From NCBI RefSeq assembly GCF_900184035.1, contig NZ_FXWP01000019.1, positions 1 to 64,000 of the forward strand: 64,000 nt of DNA, given 5' to 3'. This DNA comes from Kosakonia pseudosacchari. Lineage in GTDB: Bacteria > Pseudomonadota > Gammaproteobacteria > Enterobacterales > Enterobacteriaceae. Below, one piece after another: positions 1 to 7,821 of this stretch; position 1 is the stretch's first letter; each line of letters opens with the position of its first letter. The notes below the pieces were generated by a model that saw only the letters and a program-made list of their open reading frames with translations, ran no database searches and had not been told where the DNA came from. Position numbers and translations under genes: made by a program.

Positions 1-133
1 AATAACCACGATCAACAACCTGTTTGACTGCTTCAATTTTAAACTCTTCGGGATAACGCTTATCGCTCATGGGCACCTCTCTTTAAGCCATCTTAAATGA
101 CTCCGGGGTGTCTGTTAAACCCGTGGCGATTCA
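1..133 (-). mobile_element. IS3-family insertion sequence, 5' end with start of orfA (cut by window edge)
   Basis: On the minus strand an open frame starts at about position 69 and reads MSDKRYPEEFKIEAVKQVV, the typical N-terminus of an IS3-family OrfA helix-turn-helix protein; it runs off the left edge. The outer end appears to be near 133, where the minus strand reads TGAATCGCCACGGGTTTAAC, beginning with the TG expected of an IS3-family terminus. The subgroup is not identified and only this end is visible. Confidence 0.7.
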
Positions 134-205
134 ACCTTCTGATGAAGTCAGCTAATATCGCACCTGTCACTTTTGAGCCATCACTTCTGGAGTAAAGGCA
201 TTTAA

Positions 206-1488
206 ATGGATGATTTCAAACTACAGCTTGCATTTCAGGCGATGAGTACTGTGACAACACCTCTGCAAGCGCTTAAAATTTACGAGAAGAACTTCAATGT
301 TCTAAAAGACTGGCGCTTTATCTGTGCTTCTGGCGATGACCATGGCCCATTTAAATTAAAAAACAAAGTAATCGATGATGTTGTTGGGATCCGCTCAATT
401 TTTAAGGGACAGTCTCTCTGGGTTATTGATGCCAGTATGGTAGAGAAAGAAGGCACCGTACCTTATTTAGCAGGAACAGGGATTTATTTTGATTCGAATG
501 CAGCTTCATATATATATACTCATTAGGATATAAGGATAAATTTCAGCCGCAGCTAAAAAATCAGTTACTCCGAATTCAGTCTTTAGGGATAGATTATAAT
601 AACATCAATCCTTATTTATACCTATTCGAAAGCAGAAGACACTTTAACAAAAAACCTGAAAATATAGAATTTAGCCGAAAAACATTTGCCGCATTGACTG
701 CATTGTCAAAAATCGGCGGTCCGCTGGACGAGTCCTGGCGTGAAATTTATCAAAAATATTTCATGGAACAATGTGAAGCTAATATCGACCCACTATTTAA
801 TGAGTTTATGGCTAAACATGAAAGCGGTGGCTTTAGTTCTCTGGACCATCTATTTTCATTAACAGAGTTATTGCTATTAGAAACTAAAATATTAGACATT
901 TCTTCCGAAAAGAAAAATGAAGATAAACTCGAAGATCTCATCTATTTTATGGATGAAAAGCTGCAAATGATGATGTTACGCGAGCTTGCAATTTGCGCGG
1001 ACATATTATTCAGAGGCAATAAGACACAATTAACAACAAAGCTTCTGAAAGTTAATTCTGGACATACTAACTCTCTTGGTATCGTGCAAGGCTGCGCATG
1101 GGATCTCTTTATATTCAGAGTTATGGACTGGTTTAGCAATACCAGTGCCGAATTACATACCGATTTTTATATTTCAAATTTGGTCTCTTGCGATCGTGAT
1201 ATCTGGGGTATTGCAGATCTCACAATGCTTAAAGCAATAGCGTTGCATAATAAATCATTTGAGCATGTCATTTTCCCGGAGCACAGCCCAGAGGATATAC
1301 TTGCTAAAGCATTGGGGAAAAACAAGCAGGAATTTTTTGGAGACTTATTCAGCTATGACTCACGCCTCAGGCGTATCGGCTGGACCCAAGGTGAAGACAA
1401 AAATGAAGTTTATGCCAGAAAAAGCAATGAAATTCAGAAACTTTTACAGGAAAAGCGAATGGAATTGCTCTCCGTTATTAATAACTAA
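206..1488 (+). pseudogene. Hypothetical protein of about 427 residues, frameshifted in an AT-dinucleotide run
   Basis: Two frames form one protein. The first (206-526) gives 106 residues and stops just after an 11-base AT run at 508-518. The second frame is open through the same run and continues to 1488, so a slip within the run restores YIYSLGYKDKF and a continuous product of about 427 residues. The start at 206 follows a GGAG at 189-192. The C-terminal half is helical and charged and has no motif I recognise; no signal peptide or membrane segment is apparent. It lies alone beside an IS3 end, is AT-rich, and is probably island cargo. It could be a decayed gene, or a phase-variable one if the dinucleotide run changes length; one sequence cannot distinguish these. 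Confidence 0.55.
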
Positions 1489-1923
1489 CCACTTCGTTGA
1501 GATGTAGGTCGAACCTGTTGACAACTCACCCATATACCTGGCGCTAATTATGCTCACACAAGTAGTGAGTTCTACAGAGGCATAGCGTTAAAGAGGTGTC
1601 ATGACTTTTCAGTGGATAATTCAAAATAAAAAAGCATCAACGAAAAAATTAAATTCATTTTTCTTACTTACCCAAAACACATCCTTTCTATGATTTAACC
1701 ACCATACTTAGTGCATAACATTTATATTCTTCATTTATTCCCCACGCATGAAGAGTGTGATCATTGCCTCTTTTTTTAAACTTCCTTGCCTCCTAACATC
1801 TTGAACATGATGACTTTACCCAAATATAGATACACATAGAGTTCGCATACCTACGTCACAGGAGTTCGGCACTTTGAATGGAAAAATCAGGCTTCTTCAA
1901 CTTGTGGCCGCTTTAATACACAT
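1489..1923. other. AT-rich intergenic region without recognised gene
   Basis: About 430 bases with stops in all frames and no open frame with a convincing start. I see no RNA gene or terminator that I would defend. It separates the frameshifted hypothetical gene from a miniature IS remnant. Confidence 0.5.
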
Positions 1924-2068
1924 TGATCCTGACCCGAAACCCTGCGCCATTCAGAAACAGAATTCCGGCATGATAACTATTCCCCTGAACAAAGGTGGTA
2001 CCGATGAAAAAATCACGATTCACCGAAGATCTCAAGTTTTGCGCTAAACAGATTTTGGGCCAAGGCCA
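1924..2068 (+). mobile_element. Miniature, internally deleted IS3/IS407-like remnant
   Basis: The left end TGATCCTGACCC matches the inverse of the element end at 17888-17928 (GGGTCATGATCA). At 2004 an orfA-like start reads MKKSRFTEDLKFCAKQ, as in IS407-group OrfA, but stops within about 20 codons. The distal part (GAAGATCTC, 17 bases, GATTTTGGG) has the same spacing as the right end at 17833-17870. This suggests a 145-base derivative made by joining the two ends of the element. The alignment is by eye and no target duplication was identified. Confidence 0.4.
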
Positions 2069-2087
2069 ATGATTGGGATACATTTAT

Positions 2088-2205
2088 AGCATCGACATGC
2101 TTTACTCATATGTCGATAGAATCACTTTTTTTAAACATGAAGACGTGACAAGTCGATACCATCGACATATCACGGCAATATGTCGCTAAAAGTGATAATC
2201 TTAAA
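2088..2205. promoter_or_regulatory. Cluster of ATATGTCG/CGACATAT motifs, probable operator region
   Basis: CGACAT occurs at 2093, ATATGTCG at 2108-2115, CGACATAT at 2163-2170 and ATATGTCG at 2178-2185. The last two form an 8-base inverted repeat with a 7-base spacer. The segments after the two ATATGTCG copies are also similar (both run on to a TTAAACAT). The cluster lies immediately upstream of the broken Fic gene, where an autoregulatory site would be expected; the binding protein is unknown. Confidence 0.45.
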
Positions 2206-2210
2206 CATAT

Positions 2211-2684
2211 GAATTGGGATCCTGAAATCCCCTATAACGCACCGCCAGTACTGCCCCACCCGAGCTGGAGCGCATCGAAACACGTCGGGTACTCAAAGCA
2301 TGCATCACAGCACGCGCGGCTATCGCCGAGCTGAAGACTGCCGGTGAGTTGATTCCTCATCAAGGATTACTGATAAACATCCTTCCCATGCTGGAAGCGA
2401 AAGACTCTTCCCGTATCGAAAACATCGTGACGACAAGCGATCAGCTTTTCCAGTCTGCAGACCGGGCTGAGAACGCAGATCCTTCGACAAAAGAAGCCCT
2501 GCGCTACCGTACGGTATTGTATGACGGCTTTGAGCACCTGAACGCATACCCGTTATGTATAAATACAGCGATCGCCGTTTGCACCAAATTGCGCACCGTT
2601 CAAACTGACATCCGCAAAACACCGGGCACTGTGTTACGCGACCAGGATAATAACGTTGTGTACACGCCACCAGTAGGGGAAGGC
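2211..2684 (+). pseudogene. Fic-family AMPylator, frameshifted and truncated (N-terminal domain only)
   Basis: The start at 2211 reads MNWDPEIPYNAPPVLP, followed by a frame change near 2255, after which the frame gives ELERIETRRVLKA and then KDSSRIENIVTT, NADPSTKEALRY and DIRKTPGTVLR. These are the conserved N-terminal domain of large Fic/DOC proteins. That domain contains the S-x-x-x-E-x(2)-N type inhibitory helix (SSRIEN here). Homology ends around PPVGE near 2684. The catalytic Fic core with its HPFxxGNG motif is absent, so no AMP transferase activity is possible. The junction abuts the 3' end of the frameshifted integrase, suggesting that a deletion or integration event removed the rest. 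Confidence 0.75.
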
Positions 2685-2783
2685 GCCAGACCGTGGAAAC
2701 GGATAACCTGCGATTCTGTTCATTATTATAAAAACCACTACGTGCTCCGTAGCCGTGAATGCTCAGCTTTGATACATAATATA

Positions 2784-4464
2784 TTATCCGTGTTCCCCCG
2801 ATTCTGTTTCCTCCTGTGCAGCCATAACAACCAGATCAGGCTTAGTGAGTAACAGATCTTTAGGTTTTTCCCCTCGCAGCCAGCTATTTCCTGAACCAAA
2901 CCATATCGCCAGGCCCCAGGGCGTTTTGCGCTCTTTAAAGAGTGAAAGTATCAGCATAACGACCTTGAGAGGTCGAGCCTTATCATCGAGAACGTAGTCG
3001 GGATATAAATCCTCACCATTGACCTTCAGGGAAAAAATCTTTCCGGCAGCTTTCCAGCGTTTTGGACCAGCATCGGTGTCGATGGCTTTAAACCCCGCTT
3101 TAACCGAAAGGTCACTGGCCGTCAGCCATTTCGAATCAGCCAGAATCCATGCTTTCAGTTCTTCCAGACGCCGGGCATTACACTCCTGAAGACTCAGGAG
3201 GTCCGAGGTGTCGCCCGATGGTTTCTTGAAATTATATGGAACCACGTGCCGAAACCGGTTGGCATCCAGGTAATCTGCCCACCACTGCATCATTTCCCTG
3301 CGTTCTTCCAGATGCTGCGCTTTATGGATATAGGCTGCCCGGACGCGCTTACGTTCCTGATGGCTCATCTGACGCTCTACCGCATCGCTGGACCACAATC
3401 CTGATTCCACCAGGGCGCTACAGGCCATGGTACGAAAGCCGTGGCCGCAGACCTCTTTTTGCGTATCGTACCCCATCACCCGCAGCGCCTTATTGATGGT
3501 GTTTTCACTCATGGGCTTGCGGTAATCATGGTCGCCAGGAAAAACCAACTCCAGACCTGGCCGTGTGTGCTGTTTGATCTCATTGAGGAGGGTTGTCGCC
3601 TGACGGGAGAGTGGCACCAGGTGAGTGGAACGCATTTTTGCACCGCGTACGGAATATTTCACACCGGGGATCGGTTTACGCTCAGCAGGTATCGTCCACA
3701 TGGCGTTATCGAGGTCAATCTCCTCCCATCGGGCAAACCGCAGTTCGCTGGAGCGGATGAATAGCAACAGCGCCAGTTTCACCGCCAGTTGGGTTAACTT
3801 GCGGCCTTTGTAATCATCAATACGTTCAAGAAAATCGGGAATGAGATGAAGGTCCAGGGCCGGATGGTGACGTACTTTTGCGGTGGCAACCGCCCCGGTT
3901 AAATCTGCAGCAGGGTTATGCTCGATAATGCCATTCTGGACGGCGTAGCGCATCACGCAGGCAGTGCGCTGTTGCAGGCGGGAAGCGACATCCAGTTTAC
4001 CGGCTTTCTCCACTTCTTTAATGGGTAGCAGCAGATCCATCACTTTCAGTTTGGTGATGTCGCGATCGCCATTGGTGGGGAAAACATAGAGCTCAAAATA
4101 ACGCAGCACCCGCTTCGCGTGTTCTGAGGTCCATCTGAGGTTGCTGGCGACCCATTCGTGCCACGGACTCGAACGTGTGAAGCGGTACTCCACCGCGTTT
4201 TTCCTCCCTGCGTTTTTCCGCTGGGTTAATGCCTTCAAAAATAAGCCTTCTTATCTCCGCCTGCTTTTCCCTTGCTTGTGCGAGAGAAATCAGCGGATAA
4301 GGCCCTAATGACATACGGTTCTCTTTGTTTTCAAACCGAAATTTCTGATACCACAGTTTCGAACCGCAGGGATTAATTTGCAGGTAGAGACCGTGACAGT
4401 CGGAGAGCCTGTATGCCTTGCCAGACGGCTTGGCATGCCGGATTGCGAGATCTGTAAGCGCCAT
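2784..4464 (-). pseudogene. P4-type tyrosine integrase, frameshifted, with C-terminal Xre/ParS-like extension
   Basis: The N-terminal DUF4102 arm-binding part starts at 4464 (MALTDLAIRHAKPSG) and runs to about 4155. There a missing base shifts the frame from TFESVA to HEWVASN, and the second frame continues to 2784. The catalytic domain keeps Arg in SSELRFARW, HxxR in HGFRTMACS and the Tyr in RAAYIHKA. After the usual integrase end (about DANRFRHVVPYNF) the frame continues for about 145 residues. That tail (WLTASDLSVKAG, GSGNSWLRGEKPKDLL) resembles stand-alone Xre/MbcA/ParS toxin-binding antitoxin-like proteins. The gene lies beside the att-like repeat at 4685, so it belonged to an older island at leuX. 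It is a relative of the intact integrase at 30610-31872. Confidence 0.75.
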
Positions 4465-4644
4465 TTGGGGGTCAACCTCTATCGAACCGGAGAATTGCCC
4501 CCTTTTTTGCCCCCAAATCGGTCGGATGTCAATGGATGAAAAACGACCACCACGCACAGTGCCCACAATTAAAAAGCGGATAATATTTATATAAATTATC
4601 TTTAAATTACAAATGGATATGAACGAATTTGGACGAAAATGGAC

Positions 4645-4669
4645 ACAAAAAAAGCCACCCGAAGGTAGC
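4645..4669 (-). terminator. Rho-independent terminator beside the distal att site
   Basis: Read on the minus strand, GCTACC-TTCG-GGTGGC is followed by a run of seven T. It sits downstream of the 3'-tRNA repeat at 4685-4705 exactly as the leuX terminator sits downstream of leuX, consistent with an island end that once reconstituted a tRNA 3' end plus terminator. Confidence 0.65.
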
Positions 4670-4684
4670 TCATTTTTGCATCAC

Positions 4685-4705
4685 TTGGTGCGAAGGCCGG
4701 ACTCG
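4685..4705 (-). repeat. att-like copy of the leuX tRNA 3' end (island boundary)
   Basis: TTGGTGCGAAGGCCGGACTCG matches the 22 bases at 32058-32079 of the tRNA-Leu 3' end except for one missing C. The second integrase gene begins just to its left. The pair of repeats brackets about 27.4 kb. The deletion may weaken excision. Confidence 0.75.
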
Positions 4706-4847
4706 TACATAATACTTAACCTCATGATTTAAAATTATTTATAATAAACTCTACAATGTTATACCAACATAGATACCAACACGAAAATTCATTGATTTTC
4801 GGCATCGAACCAGGACGAGTATGGCTTGGTTGAGATGCCGAACTCTG

Positions 4848-5092
4848 TTACTCGTCATTTTCCTCGACAGGCTCCAGCGCATCAAGTGGTACTCGCACCA
4901 TCGCGATAGAACCAATACGGATGAAAGCATCTTCACCATCTATATCGGTTAACTGATATCGTTCTGTTGATTCCGGCTCTGATTCCAGAATGTCAAAAAA
5001 TGCATTCAACTGACCGATATCGTCATCACTTTCGTCCTCAGACTCATCTGGATCACAACAAAGCTCAATTAACCGGGATCTGATGTTGCGAC
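4848..5092 (-). pseudogene. C-terminal fragment of an acidic hypothetical protein
   Basis: The minus strand has an 80-codon open frame ending with TAA at 4848, rich in Asp and Glu (DPDESEDESDDDIG) and ending LDALEPVEENDE. A stop lies just upstream of the frame and there is no usable start codon, so this is the 3' end of a lost gene. Function unknown. The strongly acidic make-up resembles small immunity or regulatory proteins but this is not evidence of function. Confidence 0.5.
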
Positions 5093-5129
5093 CGTCTCAG
5101 CTGTTGTTCTATCAAAGTGGAGGCATTCG

Positions 5130-5323
5130 ATGAGTACGACACGCTAGCTGCGACTGGGGCCGCAGCCCGATACCACAAGTGTTAAGCTGACGTTCACCTG
5201 TCCGATCAACCTCAAGGCTGATCACGAACGTTACGCTGCCCAGTAGCGCAAACTTACGGCGAAGCCGTTGATGCGGTGATGCTTGACTCGCATATATCGG
5301 AAACGTTCATAGCTATTGCTTGA
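5130..5323 (+). pseudogene. DUF2274-like small protein, with nonsense and frameshift mutations
   Basis: The start ATG at 5130 follows a GGAGG at 5119-5123. The frame reads MSTTR, a stop, then LRLGP; VKLTFTCPINLKADHERYAAQ lies in a second frame and TYGEAVDAVML in a third. The order matches DUF2274 proteins, which are usually found in integrative and conjugative elements of the Tn4371 type and in plasmids. At least two stops and one frameshift make it non-functional. It is a trace of a conjugative element that once occupied this locus. Confidence 0.6.
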
Positions 5324-5483
5324 GAATTCAGGCGAGCAAGAAGAAGTCCGGATAACAAAATCCCACAAAAAATTATATATTAACTGCTATTGATCTGATT
5401 GTAGCGCTGACCTGTATGTTAAGAGAGCGGTCTGTGCGAATCCGTAATAAGAAAAGGCTTTATTAACCACTAGGAGCAATGCG

Positions 5484-5870
5484 ATGGGGAGCTCAGGATC
5501 GGGGCATTTTTCAGATTATCCAGGTACAAAAGCTAAGAAGGCTGTAGGAGATGGGACTGGCATAGAGGGCGGAGCTAGCGGGGTCGATAGATGTAAACAG
5601 GCATTTCACACTGTGTTGGAAGACGTTGGAAATAGTGATTTTTATTCACGGTTCAGAAATGTGCCTGCTGTTGGCGATCAACTTGGTATTGTTTTTGACA
5701 AGAAACGCGTTTTCGCGGTGGATGTGCAGGGTGTAAAGGTAGGGGCACTTCCTACTTCATTCAATTATCTCGTAGCATGCCTCGAAGATGGTGTAACTTA
5801 CGTGGGCTTGGTGAGTTTCTCCGCAGCATCGCCTGTTCCTACCGTAAATGCTGACTTCGTGCCGAGATAA
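5484..5870 (+). CDS. Small Gly-rich-start protein leading a QueC-type operon; possible deazaguanylation substrate
   Basis: 128 residues, first gene of a tight operon; AGGAG at 5471-5475 lies eight bases before ATG 5484. The N-terminus reads MGSSGSGHFSDYPG and is followed by a Gly/Lys-rich stretch up to about residue 33, then a compact region with VDRCKQAFHTVLEDV and FNYLVACLEDGVTYVGLV. I recognise no catalytic motif. What is known: in type IV CBASS and Qat systems a QueC-like enzyme attaches a deazaguanine to a protein with an N-terminal glycine (as I recall from recent work), and QatB proteins also start Met-Gly. Inference: after removal of Met, the Gly-Ser-Ser-Gly tail here may be modified by the QueC-like protein two genes downstream. 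Alternative: a structural or sensor subunit unrelated to modification. Confidence 0.6.
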   Translation: MGSSGSGHFSDYPGTKAKKAVGDGTGIEGGASGVDRCKQAFHTVLEDVGNSDFYSRFRNVPAVGDQLGIVFDKKRVFAVDVQGVKVGALPTSFNYLVACLEDGVTYVGLVSFSAASPVPTVNADFVPR

Positions 5871-5872
5871 TC

Positions 5873-7201
5873 ATGAATTGCAAAGATACAGTTCTAATTG
5901 TTGGGGAGCTTGTTATCGACTATACGCTTGCTCAGCGTGGTGTAATGTGCAAGCTTCGCTTGGGAGGAATTGCTCATGCAGCAAGGGGAATGTGGGCGGC
6001 AGGGCTAAAATATTCAGTAGCGGCTTTCTGTCCTCAATACCTTGTTGATGAAGCCAATCACTATCTGAATGAGTTTGGGTGTAAAGATTTCATCTGGCTT
6101 GGTGATGTCATAGGTGCACCAAACGTTATCCTTATTGGCGACGTGACAGAAGTTTCGCATCAAGGCTATGAAGACCTAATGAGCGATACTAAAGTAGTGA
6201 AAGTTAATGACCCGTTGCCATGTCTCGAAGCTTATAAAAAAATCGTCGTCTTCCCTGGTCGGTTCGATATCAATGTACTCGCGAACGCATTTACTGAAGA
6301 CGCACGATTTTCGTTCGATATAGCGTATGACCTTGAGGATCTATCTTCGCTTAAAGAGTTCTTCGGGCGCGTGCAAGCTGTCATTATCTCGACATCGTCC
6401 CCATTGTTTATGAAACTTGGAAAAGACGATATAGGTGGACTTCTAAATGCAGTGAGGGCACTTTCGCCAGACGTATTTCTCCTTAAAGAAAATCGTGGCG
6501 GTAGCCGGCTTTTTGATTTGCGTAATAACAGTGTCGAAGAAATACCAGCAACGTTGGGCAATACCGTAAACTCAGTCGGCGTTGGAGATGTTTATTCGAG
6601 CGTTATGGTTGGCCTCTCTCAAAAGGGGTGGATTGAAGCTGCATGGCGCGGATGCCAAGCTGCGACGGTGTACTCACAGTCGACGTTTCCTGACGACATC
6701 AAACGCGATTTGCAACGCGGGTTCCGGCTTTCGCTGGATGTACTGCAAGCACTCCGAGGGACAGTGCTTCCATGGCATGACCGACAGAGTTACTCAATTT
6801 ACCTTGCTGGTCCAGATTTCTCATATGTTGAAAAACAGGAACTCGACCATGCTGTTGAAAGTCTGGTGTATCACAATTTCAAGGTGCGTCGTCCCGTTCT
6901 TGAAAATGGAGAGTTGAAGCGACCCGCAAGTAATGGTGAGCTGCGTTGTACATATCACATGGATTACCATCTACTAAAGGAATGTGACGCAATCTTTGCT
7001 GTCCCTCTCGACCGAGACCCTGGCACGCTTGTGGAAATCGGTATGGCAATCGCGATGGGTAAGCCGGTCATCACCTATGATCCGCGGCATGAGAATGAGA
7101 ACACGATGGTAGTTGTCGGAAGTTCGGTATATTCTTCTGACCTTGATACGTGTCTCAACGGTATGTTTAGTGTCATTGCTGAATTGAGGGCCAAATCTTG
7201 A
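5873..7201 (+). CDS. PfkB-family carbohydrate/nucleoside kinase fused to nucleoside 2-deoxyribosyltransferase
   Basis: 442 residues, starting two bases after the preceding stop. Residues 1-290 are ribokinase/PfkB-like: GELVIDYTL and GGIAHAARG near the start, and SVGVGDVYSS (about 233-242), which carries the G-x-G-D catalytic Asp of the family. Residues about 305-440 are a nucleoside 2-deoxyribosyltransferase: YLAGPDF (310-316), a CDAIFAVP strand, and TLVEIGMAIAMGKPVITYD with the expected catalytic Glu (about 388). PfkB proteins phosphorylate sugars or nucleosides; NDT enzymes exchange or remove bases on deoxyribose. The fusion suggests handling of a modified nucleoside, plausibly related to the QueC-like partner, but no substrate can be read from the sequence. 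Its stop overlaps the next start (TTGA), so the genes are translationally coupled. Confidence 0.8.
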   Translation: MNCKDTVLIVGELVIDYTLAQRGVMCKLRLGGIAHAARGMWAAGLKYSVAAFCPQYLVDEANHYLNEFGCKDFIWLGDVIGAPNVILIGDVTEVSHQGYEDLMSDTKVVKVNDPLPCLEAYKKIVVFPGRFDINVLANAFTEDARFSFDIAYDLEDLSSLKEFFGRVQAVIISTSSPLFMKLGKDDIGGLLNAVRALSPDVFLLKENRGGSRLFDLRNNSVEEIPATLGNTVNSVGVGDVYSSVMVGLSQKGWIEAAWRGCQAATVYSQSTFPDDIKRDLQRGFRLSLDVLQALRGTVLPWHDRQSYSIYLAGPDFSYVEKQELDHAVESLVYHNFKVRRPVLENGELKRPASNGELRCTYHMDYHLLKECDAIFAVPLDRDPGTLVEIGMAIAMGKPVITYDPRHENENTMVVVGSSVYSSDLDTCLNGMFSVIAELRAKS

Positions 7202-7821
7202 TAAAAAAGGTGCTCCTTCTAGCTTCGGGTGGCCTAGACTCAACAACTGTTGCATACCAGCTTGCAGCAGAAGGTACCGAAGTTGTACCGATTTTTTTCA
7301 ACTATGGGCAACATTGTGTAGAAATTGAGTGGAGTAGGGTAAATGAAGTCCTGCCTTCCGAAATGCAACGACCTGAGCGCTTTGATATATCTGATATCTT
7401 CCGCGGCTCGCAATCGCGGCTAATTCGCGAAGCAGATCTTTGGACTGAGGATATCAAGGACGACGATTTGTACATCCCATATCGGACAATGCTTTTTTTC
7501 GCTGCTGCTGCGGCACGCGCACAGATTGTCGGCATCTTGAATGTCTATACCGGATTCATCAATAGCAACCACGCCAAAGAAATTGACTGCACTGCTGCAT
7601 TTATGAACAATCTCGACGAACTTACATCAACCATCGGTCCCGTTCGCTTTCATTCGCCATTCCGCTATTCATCCAAAGCCGATGTAGCTAGGGTTGCTGC
7701 TGAGCTTGGTGTTCCTATCGGACGAACTTATTCGTGTCAGGCGTCCGCACAGTTTCCTTGCGGTGCTTGTCCGAACTGTGTAGAGCGCCTGAGTGCATTA
7801 AAAGAGGCAAAGTTAGTATGA
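7198..7821 (+). CDS. QueC-like 7-cyano-7-deazaguanine synthase family protein
   Basis: 207 residues from a TTG start that overlaps the previous stop. The N-type PP-loop SGGLDS is at residues 10-15 and a C-terminal zinc site is visible as SC(8)CGACPNC at about 180-195, both diagnostic of QueC. QueC converts 7-carboxy-7-deazaguanine to preQ0 with ATP and ammonia. Housekeeping QueC is usually about 230 residues; no queD, queE or folE lies nearby, so this is probably not the queuosine enzyme. QueC paralogues in defence contexts (Cap9 of type IV CBASS, QatC) use the same chemistry for protein or nucleic-acid modification. Position between a PfkB-NDT fusion and an HhH glycosylase supports such a specialised role (inference). 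Confidence 0.85.
   Translation: MIKKVLLLASGGLDSTTVAYQLAAEGTEVVPIFFNYGQHCVEIEWSRVNEVLPSEMQRPERFDISDIFRGSQSRLIREADLWTEDIKDDDLYIPYRTMLFFAAAAARAQIVGILNVYTGFINSNHAKEIDCTAAFMNNLDELTSTIGPVRFHSPFRYSSKADVARVAAELGVPIGRTYSCQASAQFPCGACPNCVERLSALKEAKLV

Noticed and set aside
4751-4939. A 62-codon minus-strand open frame.
   Set aside because: It is out of frame with the acidic C-terminal fragment at 4848-5092, which has the better composition and stop context.
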